A stretch of 64,000 nucleotides of DNA, taken from assembly GCA_023653785.1 (NCBI GenBank), contig JAMKCH010088323.1, positions 50,468-114,467 of the forward strand, written 5' to 3'. A program made the position numbers and the translations under genes. Position 1 is the first letter of the stretch. Each line of letters begins with the position of its first letter. This DNA comes from Ophioderma brevispina (lineage: Eukaryota; Echinodermata; Ophiuroidea; Amphilepidida; Ophiodermatidae). Below the pieces are notes generated by a model, which saw only the letters and a list, made by a program, of their open reading frames with translations, had not been told where the DNA came from and did not search any database. This document shows, one piece after another, positions 23,240-34,737 of this stretch.

Positions 23240-24800
23240 GATCAAACTTATCATCTAACATATCCAGAATTTCAGCAGCCAGTGGAACACCACCATGATT
23301 ACTCTCTTTGCCCAATGCTAACTGTAACTATAATTCCTCCTAGTCATGTCCAAAGAGTTGCAGACAAACCCATACAAAACCTTTAAACAATTTCTGACAT
23401 AATTTTTGTTTGTCACCGTTTCAGAATCATGCCTTAACCCTGAACTTGCCCAGAGGACATGATCATAGAATGTTAAGAAGACAATACTGGAGACAGACAA
23501 ATCATCTCCTGCCATGGAGAAACTCTCAAGCCCATGTCGTCTTCCCCACATAACTCCCAACATAACATCCGTAAATCTTCCCTAGAATCTAGCACCATGG
23601 GCCTGTTCACCAGGCAGTTCCAACTCACTCAGAACCTCATGCAAGGTCTCGGTGTCTACACAGAACTTGGTGATGAGATCACCTAATGGTTCCCATCAAG
23701 CCTTGCGGTCAAGGCGCCTTTCGAGGGCCTGGCTCACACGGAGAAGGTTGCAGCACTTAGTGGATTCGTTTACATCGTATGAGCACTTCAGGATTGTACT
23801 GCTGTTACACAGGTAAGGCTAATTTAATAGAACAAAGCTAGAATTTGGCAGTTCTCTGTGCTTCACGCTCAACTCTAATTCAAATGAATATCTGTGGGCT
23901 GCAAGTCAGAAGAACTATGCAAATGTACTCATTAATCTGCATGTTTACCATGAACCCTTTGCATAGGTTTATACTTGTTCCACCACTAACCACATACCAT
24001 TGTCATCAAATTCGGACTTTGTATTCTGGTCAAGGTTCAATCACCCTTTTTTTTGGTTAAATTGTTGACAAGAGAACATACATCCTACATCACATACACC
24101 AAACATTCTGCATACAACTGAACTAACGAGTATCTCCAGCAATCGTTGCACCCACAACAAAAGACACTTTATTTTCACCTGGCCGCTTAGGAGAAGGGGG
24201 GATTTTGTCATATGCAAACATGTTGGTCAGTCAGTGTGACCCAATCAAGATGACACTTTGCACCACTGCTACTTGCACTGTGACAACCGGTCTTTTGGCA
24301 AAGGTCTACTTTGTGTATTTTATGCTTTTCCTTTTCACTTTTATTCCTCTGAAAACCTGTCCAAACTTTCTCTCTCTTCTCTCCCTCTCTCTCTCTCCAC
24401 CAAGTTCTTTTCCACTCTTATTCCCCTGGAATACTGTGCCAAAGTCTCTCTCCGCTTACACTGAATACTGTGGCAGTCTCTCTTAACCATGCCAATGGAT
24501 CTTGCAAGTTTAACTTGCAGTATTTTTTTCCATTTGCACTTTAATTTCCGGTTGTTAGGCAACCAATTTGTTTTAATTTGTTGTTTGACTTGGTTTTTTT
24601 AAGGGCACGATTCAGTGGTCGCTAAATCAGAAATGGAAAAAAAAAGCATCAAAATCTGATTTTTTTTTGCATGCCTGTAACAAGGCAGTATCGCAAACAT
24701 ACAAGTGAAATAGGCCCAAAAGCAGCTAATAACCTAATAAGGCTGAAATGCGTAATTGAAAGGGGATTCATATCTTGAATATACTGGCGGTTTTCTTAGT
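23240..24800. other. Stretch without recognised genes
   Basis: Contains low-complexity CT-rich sequence near 24370-24420. No exon with both good splice sites and a persistent open frame was found. Open frames near 23318-23563, 23845-24060 and 24205-24486 lack supporting features. Confidence 0.4.
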
Positions 24801-24807
24801 TTTTCTA

Positions 24808-24851
24808 TCAATTTTTTATTTTTTTTATTTTTTTTATTTTTTTTATTTTTT
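24808..24851. repeat. (ATTTTTTT)n microsatellite
   Basis: Five near-perfect ATTTTTTT units. The Asn/Lys-rich minus-strand open frame across it is spurious. Confidence 0.9.
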
Positions 24852-25114
24852 GGCAATTTCAAATAGTTTGACTCTTTCGGGGTGAATCCTGAACAGTGGC
24901 TTTTAAAGTTCAAAGGTGTTAACAAACTCGGATTTTTTTGTTTTCTAATTCAAAAACATTTGCAAAATTGCTGATGTGTTTAGGAAGTGATAATGTGCAT
25001 CTATTCTTGTAATTTATATCCTCACAGTAATGACCATTGTTCGTGATATAGTGCTCACGTTAATATGTGTTGTGTGTACAGATAAAATCACATTTTGGTG
25101 CTATCTTTTCACAG

Positions 25115-25199
25115 ATTGGCCAAGCGATACTGATTTGGCCAAGGAGAGAGCGATTCTTGATGAAAAACGCATGTGCTTGACCAAGAAATACTCAAACAA
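25115..25199 (+). CDS. Candidate exon of an unrecognised gene
   Basis: A strong acceptor (GCTATCTTTTCACAG) and consensus donor (AACAA|GTAAGT) delimit 85 bp. Only one of three frames is open: phase 1 in, phase 2 out, encoding WPSDTDLAKERAILDEKRMC and LTKKYSN. Its entry phase fits the candidate exon at 19508-19570 and its exit phase fits the terminal exon at 26851-26938. The lysine-rich helix-like peptide was not recognised. The alternative is chance, but both splice sites are among the best in the window. Confidence 0.5.
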
Positions 25200-25383
25200 G
25201 TAAGTTATTGATTCTCGTCTCTAACTCACCTGTGTATGAGGTTGTCTTTGCTATACTATTTAAGCAGCATTGCACCACATTCAGTGTAAATATGAGCCTG
25301 AGTTTTCTGTTTTGGTAGCTTAGAAATTTTACAGCTACATTCTTATTTTCATCCTTAGCATTCTTATTAGCTCAGCTCTATTG

Positions 25384-25890
25384 CTAGCATTCTTATTTAG
25401 CTAGCATTCTTATTTAGCTAGCATTCTTATTTAGCTAGCATCTTATTTAGCTATCATTTCTTATTTAGCTAGCATTCTTATTTAGCTAGCATTCTTATTT
25501 AGCTAGCATTCTTATTTAGCTAGCATTCTTATTTAGCTAGCATTCTTATTTAGCTAGCATTCTTTTTTAGCTAGCATTCTTACAATCCCACGCTATGCGT
25601 TTAACAGTGTCCTCATCTCAATCAACATTGCTTATCAGGCATAATTATAGTCTCTATTGCATATTTGTTTTGTTTATTTGCTCATATATTCTCTATTGTA
25701 TTTTTATGTTGATATGAAATAAATTTGATTGATTGATTGATTTAGCTAGCATTCTTATTTAGCTAGCATTCTTATTTAGCTAGCATTCTTATTTAGCTAG
25801 CATTCTTATTTAGCTAGCATTATTATTTAGCTAGCATTCTATTTAGCTAGCATTCTATTTAGCTAGCATTCTTATTTAGCTAGCATTCTT
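25384..25890. repeat. 17-bp minisatellite split by a LINE 3' end
   Basis: Unit TTAGCTAGCATTCTTAT, about 11 copies in 25384-25581 and 9 in 25741-25890, with some one- or two-base slips. Each unit contains the palindrome GCTAGC. The array lies in the intron between two candidate exons. Confidence 0.95.
25582..25741 (+). mobile_element. 5'-truncated LINE 3' end with (GATT)n tail
   Basis: About 160 bp unrelated to the minisatellite, ending AATAAATTTGATTGATTGAT, the same kind of tail as the minus-strand LINE at 16112-17870. It interrupts the 17-bp array, which continues in the same register type on both sides. No coding sequence. Confidence 0.8.
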
Positions 25891-26104
25891 GTAGCTTAAC
25901 AGTGGTGGCAGATGGCATGTTGCCACCCCAGAGAGCTTTGACTGGGAAGGAAAGCTCACAAAATCATGTAAATCTCCGGTTTTGTCTCCTCACAAATAAT
26001 TTTTCACCTCCAAACAGGAAAATCTGTCTCAAAACCAGCTCCAACCAGGAAAACCTGGCTCAAATCCGGAATTTGCCCTCTCTGACTATAGTTTGTCTCA
26101 TCTT

Positions 26105-26263
26105 AAGTTGAAGGTGACGTCACTGCGACTTTTTATGTTGCGCAGCCATGAATCGCGCGCGCTATGCTTGGAATCATAGCATGATACGCACGCGAAAAAA
26201 GGCGGCACGATCGAGACGCTAGTGGGAATGCAAAGACGCATAATGACGTACCACCTTCAACTT
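26105..26263. mobile_element. MITE with AAGTTGAAGGTGACGTCA ends
   Basis: AAGTTGAAGGTGACGTCA at the left is mirrored by TGACGTACCACCTTCAACTT at the right. The interior has CpG-rich blocks (AATCGCGCGCGC, GGCGGCACGATCGAGACGC) like those of the TCGAGTCAGTGACG MITE family. Confidence 0.8.
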
Positions 26264-26850
26264 GAGTGTGAGACAAAAGTATGGGACCCCTGTCCGCCCC
26301 TGATCAAATTGATGAATTTTTGCATTTGCTGCAGACTCAGAATATTTTCATCTTTTGGCAAATCTTTTAGGTATAAAGGTGATTACATAGTGCTGTGCCA
26401 CTTCCCACTTATCGCTTGGAACTACGTCATGAGCGGTACCACTCCAGAGTTGACTTCAAGTCAACTCTGTGCTATTTGCCACTTTGGACAAAGTGGCAGG
26501 GAGATCGATTTATTGGTTTGATGCTTTGCCGCTTGGCTTTTGTTTTCATTACTCAAGTCAAAGCATGCAATTGTGTTAAGTGAACTTGAACAATTTAAGT
26601 GATAAGTATACTGATAAGTATAAGTTCAGAAGAGTAAGTTTCACACCAAAAAAATTAAATTTAACACAAACCAAGAACGGTACTTTAAACATTTTATTTC
26701 AACAACTAATTAGGAATATATTCAGTTCATTGGCTGATGATTTAAAACAATGCCAAAGGATTCACTCCATGCAGTAAAACTCAAACCTATTTGAAGTTTT
26801 TTATCATTGCAGAATTAACTCATTTATTGTCATTTTTTATTGTTTTGCAG

Positions 26851-26938
26851 GACAGGATTTGTGAGTCACTTTGGAAATAAAATACGACATTGTCTGGAAT
26901 TCCTACTAGCTGCAAGTACTATCACAGTAAAGATGTGA
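26851..26938 (+). CDS. Candidate terminal exon of an unrecognised gene
   Basis: Acceptor TTTTTATTGTTTTGCAG. Entered in phase 2 from 25199 it reads K-TGFVSHFGNKIRHCLEFLLA and ASTITVKM before TGA. With the two upstream candidate exons it would end a small or C-terminal protein of helical, basic character. No polyadenylation signal lies close by; the nearest noticed AATAAA is near 28470. Not recognised as any family. The evidence is phase chaining and splice quality only. Confidence 0.45.
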
Positions 26939-27680
26939 AAGTTACTATGTACAAGTGACTATGTAGGTGACATATAGAAACACCAAATGTGTGATTTGAT
27001 TATACAAAGAAAGTATTTTTATGTTTTATGTAACAATATTGCACTTCGCATATCATACGGGAGACAGGGAACCACCGATAAACAAGCAAAATTTGGTGTT
27101 ATGGCGGGTTTTCCTCAATATTTTTGAGGGCATCAAACCTTAAAAGCAAACACAGCAAATTGGTATACGCTGGTAGTGAGATTTCCTCATTTATTTTTGG
27201 GGTTTCCTCAATTATTTTGAGGCATCCATCAAGTGTGTAACCCAACTGATACTGATTTGTTGTGATTATTTTCAGTTGAAGCCAGTTGAGGATACCTTTG
27301 TGTGTTGGGGGAAAATCATGTGCTTACAAGGCCTCATGTTGGCGAGAAAACTCTTAGAATTGCATTCTGGTATTCAGACACCCAAAACAACTAACACAGC
27401 CACTGTTCATTGTATTAAGACACAATTTGAAGCATGTTTGATAGGAAATATAACTGACACAACTGGGGGACGATATCAATCCAAATTTCAGGTTCAGGAA
27501 ACTTTTCGGATGGCAGGGATCTCAAAGGCGACTTAGGGCGGATGGCGATATTTAGTTTTATATGTGTGCATGCTGCGTTCTGACAGACCACACTTAGTTC
27601 CCACCTAATGAGGGCTATATATTTTGGCAATGCTGTACTTAAATGCGGCAGACGGTGCTGTCATTTTTTCCACAGATAAA

Positions 27681-27954
27681 GGCGTGATATTCTGAAAGGG
27701 AGACTAACTTTACGACTGGGTTTAAACCAGGGTTAGTCCTACATGAGTGGACCTTTTCCATTCCAAATACGTGAAGGTGTACCATAACAGGTGGAGGACA
27801 AATTCCTCATGGATGTGGGCTGTTTTCGGCCCATCCAGGGGAATTTTCTCACAGTACATTTAACTTTCAAGTCAGTATTTTGAAAGAAAAAAGGTACCAC
27901 TCATGTAGGACTTCCCCCTGGTTTAAAGTTAATCTCCTTTTCAGAATGTCAGCC
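27681..27954. mobile_element. Palindromic MITE (GGCTGGTATTC family), copy 1
   Basis: Ends GGCGTGATATTCTGAAAGGG and CTTTTCAGAATGTCAGCC. Inner mirrored blocks include TTTAAACCAGGGTTAGTCC / CCCTGGTTTAAA and a central AAATTCCTCATGGATG / CATCCAGGGGAATTT hairpin. Diverged relative to copies 2 and 3. Confidence 0.8.
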
Positions 27955-28339
27955 AAAATGTAGTATTCCCTACCTAAAACCTAAACCAAGTCTATAAAGG
28001 ATCTGTATGCTGTAATTTTTCCGATTTTGAATTGGCATCCGATTTCATCTTGGAAAAGAGTATAGTTACCCCATCTTCAAAATCTATAGGAAACAAATTT
28101 TTTTTATGGCCTAACAAAATCCCTAACCCTAAGGCCAAAAATAAAAAAGAAATTGTACATGGTGGATTTGAAGGGGTAAATGTGGAGCTCTTGCCTTTTA
28201 TCGGTAACCAGGTTTATTTAAATCCTGACAAGGGTTGTATTCTCCTCAACAGTTGGTATTCCAATACCAATATTTTCCTAGTTTATAACATTGCCGGCAT
28301 CAAAATTAATACGGTAGATTTAAATTTCAAACTTCATAA

Positions 28340-29230
28340 GTGACCATATCACACTTTCTTTTCACCAGTTTTAACGGTTTTTATTTCAGCAACCTCCCAA
28401 GTATTCCAACACAGGTTCTTGCATGTTTCTGTGATAAAGATACATTGTGAATTTTAAATACCATTCAGAAAAATAAAACATTCACTCACGATCAATAAAT
28501 AATCTATAGCAAGAATTGATGTCTCTCTTCTACTAGAGGGAGGTCTGTGCAGAGGAATTTTACGGGAGGAAACCAGAATATCTGGAGAAAAAACCTAGAT
28601 GAGCGAGTATGGATTAGAAAATGTAATTCACACAAGAAAAGGACAACATGAACGTAACCAATTTCAGGCTCACAACAAACATGCCAAAAACCTCTACTGT
28701 GGGGAGAAAAGATTCATCATATTCCACTTAATCAGAAATTGAACATTTCGGTTTAATTGACTGGGGGTTTTTGAAAATGCCCCAAAATCTTGGGCCTTTT
28801 TATTGTGGGTTTTTTGTTGCCATACACCAAGGTTTATGATATGAAAGGTAATTTAGTAGAAAGAAAGGGGGAAAAAAACAAAAGTTACTTCCAGCAGAGC
28901 GAATAGATTACAATCTATTTTCTTCAGATTTGATATTAAAAATTCTATGCCATTTCTTGGTCAAGAATGTACTCTGATAGTATGCATAACATATTGGCCA
29001 ACCTTGGGTTTGTGTGAACATTTACTTCAAAAAATAAACACGCCTTAATGCATGAAATTTCCTTAATAATTTCTTCCAAAATGGCCAAGATAAAACTGCT
29101 GAATTTTAGAATATACAATGATTTTCAGGGTTAACCTTTAATCAGGTTGGGAAGCAGTATGATGGTTCAGTTTACCAAATTCCATGCATGAGGGGGAGTT
29201 CCTTACTATTAACTGAATGAGAGTGGAAAA
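28340..29230. other. Stretch without recognised genes
   Basis: AT-rich single-copy-looking sequence. It may include the 3' UTR of the candidate gene ending at 26938. The preceding open frame at 28032-28343 overlaps a dispersed repeat also present near 8100-8200 (CCTAACCCTAAGGCC-type block) and is not supported as a gene. Confidence 0.35.
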
Positions 29231-29236
29231 CTTATA

Positions 29237-29519
29237 GGCTGGTATTCGAAAGGGAGTCTAACTTTAGACCCAGTTTTTGTTAAACCAGGGTTAGTCTACA
29301 GGAGTGGCCCTTTTTTTTCCTTTCAAAATACTGAAAAAGTTAAATGTAACGGGTGAGAAAATTCCTCATGGATGGACCAGTCGACCCCATCCATGAGGAA
29401 TATTCTCACCCATTATTTTCAACTTTTAGAGTATGTTGAAAGGAAAAAGGTCCACTCATATAGGACTAACCCTGGTTTAAAGCTGGGTCCAAAGTTAGAC
29501 TCCTTTTCAGAATACCAGC
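29237..29519. mobile_element. Palindromic MITE (GGCTGGTATTC family), copy 2
   Basis: GGCTGGTATTCGAAAGGGAG at the left, CTTTTCAGAATACCAGC at the right. It is flanked by TATA on both sides (29233-29236 and 29520-29523), a 4-bp target duplication. The centre holds GTGAGAAAATTCCTCATGGA and its mirror. Confidence 0.9.
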
Positions 29520-30213
29520 TATAAACCTCTTGAATCCATTATCCCCTACCCCCTGGAATTGCAGCCACTAAATGTTAGTATTCACCAGCTTTGTACATGC
29601 TAAGCAAAGAAACTCTACTTTCTCAGGCCGGAAGCATGGACTGATACTTTCATGCATAGCAAGCATGCAGTTAGCATGCATGATGCACATGCAAAAAGCT
29701 GCATAAAAGTAATGACATCACTCCTTGCTTCAGGCCAAAGGGAGTATACAAGGGCCTGCTTCAACTATGAGGTGTATATTTCCTTCTGCTGCTTGTTATT
29801 GGCTAATTAATTATAAAAGAGTCTTCAAGAAGTTGACTGGAGAGCTAAAAATTATTGCCAAAAGGTCAATAACAGTAGTACTACTTCAATCATGCATTTG
29901 GTGATGTTGCTTGTAAGAGGTGGGGTTATTATCATGTATTTTGAGATATTGTGGGCAACATAGAGTGGTATTGTGGTTATAGATTTGCTAGAATGTCTCA
30001 AGTATGGAAAGAAGCTTTTTACCCAGTTTGTCAAGACATGGATAATATGTTAATATTTGATATTTTACCAGATATTTTAACAGTGGTGGCTAAAATAGCT
30101 CATACATATGTCTTAAGTATGTAAGAATTAGGTATCCACTCAAGCCCCTAGAACTAGGGGTTACTTATCCAGGTAAAAAACTAGGGCTCCTTATTCGTGT
30201 AATACGGACATGC

Positions 30214-31386
30214 TTGCTGGGGAAACCTTCTTTGTCACTGCTGAGATGGGATATTTGGGAGGTACAGCCAGTACTATAGTCAGGGACATAATAAGGTGAC
30301 CAATTGCACGTCTGATGTAACATGACGGTGCAGAACAAATGTTGGCCATGACCTAAAACCGGTAAATTTTTACATTCAACCCAATGCTGTTTTGTCAACG
30401 TAACCAATCTGTTATTTCTACATTATTAATAACCTTGAGTCAAAAGCTAACCAAAAATAAAGTTTTCACTTTATCTTGATTATTTTGTCATGGGGGCAAA
30501 TAAAAGTTCAGTCACGTGTGTGACCATCAAAAGGTCACACACATGATCAAACTTTATTTCCCCCTTGACAAAATAACCAAACTAGCAAAATTGGAAGCAT
30601 TATTTTTGGTTAGCTTTGGACTGAAGGTTATTAATAATGTAAAACGTAATAACAGATTAATTACATTGACAAAACGGCATTGGGTTGAAAGTAAAAATTA
30701 ACTGGTTTTAGGTCACAAACATGACCGAAGAATGGCTCATTCTGTGAACAGTTCAGGCTAATTAAAACAGAAAGTTTACTTACATGAAAAAAAAAAAAAA
30801 AAAAAATTGCTGGGGAAACCTTCTTTGTCACTGCTGAGATGGGATATTTGGGAGGTACAGCCAGTACTATAGTCAGGGACATAATAAGGTGACCAATTGC
30901 ACGTCTGATGTAACATGACGGTGAAGAACAAATGTTGGCCATGACCTAAAACCGGTAAATTTTTACATTCAACCCAATGCTGTTTTGTCAACGTAACCAA
31001 TCTGTTATTACTTTCTACATTATTAATAACCTTGAGTCAAAAGCTAACCAAAAATAAAGTTTTCACTTTATCTTGATTATTTTGTCATGGGGGCAAATAA
31101 AAGTTCAGTCACGTGTGTGACCATCAAAAGGTCACACACATGATCAAACTTTATTTCCCCCTTGACAAAATAACCAAACTAGCAAAATTGGAAGCATTAT
31201 TTTTGGTTAGCTTTGGACTGAAGGTTATTAATAATGTAAAACGTAATAACAGATTGGTTACATTGACAAAACGGCATTGGGTTGAAAGTAAAAATTAACT
31301 GGTTTTAGGTCACAAACATGACCGAAGAATGGCTCATTCTGTGAACAGTTCAGGCTAATTAAAACAGAAAGTTTACTTACATGAAT
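30214..31386. repeat. Direct tandem duplication of a palindromic element, about 593 bp per unit
   Basis: Unit 1 (30214-30806) and unit 2 (30807-31386) start TTGCTGGGGAAACCTTCTTT and are almost identical. Each is itself a large palindrome with its centre near 30530 and 31127 (GTGTGTGACCATCAAAAGGT region); arms of about 180 bp carry mirrored blocks such as ACCCAATGCTGTTTTGTCAA / TTGACAAAACGGCATTGGGT. The junction between units has about 23 A's (30785-30806). Open frames of 60-93 codons within are translations of the repeat. Confidence 0.85.
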
Positions 31387-31389
31387 TCT

Positions 31390-32800
31390 TGTGTCCGTGA
31401 TTTGAAAACCCGAACATGCCTGCCTATAATACACTTTAAAACCAATCCAGAGTCTGCACCCGCTGATTGACAAACCTTTACATACGTGTAATTGGTCGCC
31501 TCATTCTGTCCCCTGCTCAAGAAATGAAGTTAATATCATCATGGGAAATACTTAATCATGTTGTGAACCTTTGGTCGATTGTCATTTACCCTTTGAAGGA
31601 ATATTCGGTTGTTTTGAGAACATTTAGAGGTAGCTGGTCTAATTTCGTTTTCACCTTCATATTTTTGCCTCATAAGGAGGCATCAACAAAATATCTGATT
31701 ACAAATTTTGAGCTAAAGTCACTATGAGTTACAATATGTGGTGTGATCAAACAAAATGAGTCTAAAGTTGGTCAGATTCAATTTTTACTTTTCCATTAAA
31801 CTTTATGCACCATTTAGAAAGCTAAATTTTGCAGAAAACCCCATTGAAATTGACTAATTCCAAAGATATAACCAGTTAAAGGGTTGGTAACAACATATGA
31901 AAACAAAAGACATTTTCATCTTTGTTTGGCTGTATCTCAAAATCAATATTTGCGACTTCCGAACCATTTTGCTTGATCACATCACATATGCTAATCCACC
32001 AAGGACACAGTTCAGTGGGTTGTACTTGTACATACATTGACATGAACTGATCTTGTGTAATCTGGGTATCGTATATCATACCCAAAAAACAGGGGGTGTA
32101 TTTTCTAAATACAATGGTGAATGAAAGCTACTGAACTGTGCCAAGGGAATTGAGATTTTACTAGCTCATAGTGAGTGCTCCTGGAATTTGGGTATAATAA
32201 GAAAATCATGTGTATCACAATGGCTGAGTATGCCTTTAACCCCCTGGGCACTGCTACCTATGATACAATCTGTCAGATTGGCTCATTATAGGACACAATA
32301 TGAGATAGCCCTCTGAGTAACCAATCAAAATAGTGCTTCTATATCTTTGTGTAAATAATACCACCATTCTTACAGTATCTCTGATTTGCTCCTTATTTGA
32401 TATTACCTTCCAAGTAACCAATCAAAATAGTGCTTGATAAATCTAGGCAGATAGTGGTCAGGGGTTAAGTCAACTTCTTGAAAGAATCTGTTGTTGATGT
32501 AAACAATTTGGTGGTTGGAAATAAACTGAACTAATATGCATGTATTGTAAAATCATATTGGATGCAAAACATGAATAAGATAGGGGAAGATGTACTCTAT
32601 TTTATATACAATATATCTATGAAAAAGTCTATTTCACTCAAGATGTTTTCTAGACAAAACTGAAATAACATGAAGTGGATGTTACACCAATTGGTATTAT
32701 GCAAAAAATGGACCGAGAATGTATTGTATAAAATGGCAGTTCAGGTTAGAGACAGATCTTTGATGTCGGTATTGTGTTAGTTTGATGTCGGAGCTCGGCA
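31390..32800. other. Stretch without recognised genes
   Basis: Includes two copies of an AACCAATCAAAATAGTGCTT block (32318 and 32416), a repeat also recognisable near 50820 and 60450. No exon is supported. Confidence 0.4.
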
Positions 32801-32809
32801 ATACATTAA

Positions 32810-33068
32810 GGCTGGTACACTCAAGGGAGTGTAACTTCAGACCCAGGTTTAAATCCGGGTAGTCCAACATGTGGACCTTTTTTCTTTCAACATACTCTGA
32901 AGGTATGCCGCAACAGGTGAAAAAATCAGAACGGCCCATCCATGAGGAATTTTCTCACCTGTTATTTTAAACTTTTATAGTATGTTGAAAGGAAAAAAGG
33001 TTCACTCATGTAGGACTAACCCTGGTTTAAACCTGGTCTAAAGTTAGACTCCCTTCGAGAAAACCAGC
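32810..33068. mobile_element. Palindromic MITE (GGCTGGTATTC family), copy 3
   Basis: Ends GGCTGGTACACTCAAGGGAG and CCCTTCGAGAAAACCAGC, flanked by TTAA at 32806-32809 and 33069-33072. With copy 2 (TATA) this defines a 4-bp, AT-only target duplication. Confidence 0.9.
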
Positions 33069-33633
33069 TTAATATGTTGCCAATATTGTACTTGTCAAGG
33101 TGTGTATTTGAGGAATTGGAAGTAAGAAACGGCAAGATAAACATCAATATTAATGGTAGGAGGGAAATTTGAGTATGTTAAAATATCTTGATTTTTATGA
33201 TTTAATATATGCATGTAGCTCTGGAAAAGAACTATGAGGGGTTTTTGCAACTTGCAAGAAAAAATGGGATACCCCTAGTGCTACTTTTAAGAAGTAGTGG
33301 TATATGGAGGTATGAGAATCTGCAGTTTAAAAATGGAATTCAATTTTTTCGGCTCAAATTTACACATTTTCATTCATTTTAGCTGATTTTGGGTATTTTT
33401 GCTGGATTTCACACATTTTTTCAGCTTTTTCCCTGCTTTCACTTCTTTTTTCGAAAGTTCATTCTCAAGCCTGTATATGTTTAAAGGGTATTTCTGATTT
33501 TGGTATTGCCTGGAGAGTATAACAGAAGTTTGCATTATCTTTGGAAAATCCCTAGCTATTTATAACAGATATTTCTCCAGAAAGGTCTCTAAGCATGCAA
33601 ACATACCACTATTGGGGAACTGGGGAATTCTTT

Positions 33634-33863
33634 TTTATAATCGGATTAATTAATTCTGGGACACTGCGTATGCATAGAGAGCTTGATACAAGTGTACTGC
33701 ATTCAAGTACAAGTACACACAAGTACGCCCGAACGTACATGTGAGTGACCTAGTGAGGCTGTCCAATCATGTTTCTCTATACAGTGGTCGACAGGGTCAC
33801 ATAGAGACGTACTTCTGTGGAAAGAATACGTTCGTGTCCCAGAATTAAAAAATCAGATTATAA
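33634..33863. mobile_element. MITE with TTATAATC...TTAATTCTGGGACAC ends
   Basis: TTATAATCGGATTAATTAAT then TCTGGGACACTGCGTAT at the left, ATACGTTCGTGTCCCAGAAT then TAAAAAATCAGATTATAA at the right. About 230 bp, non-coding. Confidence 0.8.
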
Positions 33864-34299
33864 GTTGTAATTAAGCTTTGTGTTTTTCTTTAGGGATCTT
33901 CTCAGAAGTTACATGCAAAAATAGTATAATTTTTAATTGCAAAAATCAGGGTACTATTATAAGAGGATGTAGTGAGAGACCCACATTTGTTATAACAGAA
34001 AAGAGAAATAATTGGGTAAAAATTAAAACCCCCATTTGCCTGTCTTAGATAATAGCCCCAGATCTAACAGACATTTGGTGATGTGCAGTAACAAATTTGC
34101 CATTTAGAACCTTAAATTGTTAAATATAATTCAAATTAGAACAAAATGCATGCCAGGTGCACAGGAATTTACCATTTTCAAACTAATATTAGAATGTGGT
34201 GTTATTTTTGTCAAACACATCTCCTTGGGCATCAACATTGGGGGATGATCATATGGACTATTCCCTTGGCAAAATATCAGGAGATATATCCCCCATTCC

Positions 34300-34328
34300 C
34301 CCATCCACCACCTCCCCCCCCCCCCCCC
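34300..34328. repeat. C-rich homopolymer tract
   Basis: CCACCACCT followed by 15 C's. Such tracts are common at element ends in this window. Confidence 0.85.
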
Positions 34329-34737
34329 GAATTTATGCCTATTTTTAATTGGAATATTATGTATTCAATAAGACATGCAGAATTGAGTAAATGGGTATGT
34401 TAAAAATGGTCAAAAAAATCCTGTACAATACCTGGCAACCCATTAAATGGATGTTTGAAACTCTTGCAAGGTTAGAAAAGTGAATGTATGAGTAATGTTA
34501 AAAAATGAAGGATTTGCCTCTAACCTGAATGCGTATGAAGTTGTACTGAATTCGGGAATTTCCCCCGAATGTTCATACTTGCCACATTTTGTTTTATAAT
34601 TATATCTGTGTTTGTTTGTATGTTATTGTCATATTTCTATTGTGGTTATTGGAATAAATAAGAAACCATTACCTGGATGATCTTTTTTGTGTCAGTGATT
34701 TATCTGGGATATTTTTAGAACTTGAGATAATGCTTTT

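Noticed and set aside
22932..23315. 127-codon Phe/Ser/His-rich minus-strand frame
   Set aside because: Pure translation of the 21-bp minisatellite.
27276..27536. 86-codon plus-strand frame MKPVEDTFVCWG...
   Set aside because: Downstream of the candidate stop at 26938, preceded by a possible acceptor (TTTTCAG) but with no domain, no phase partner and no donor; left out.
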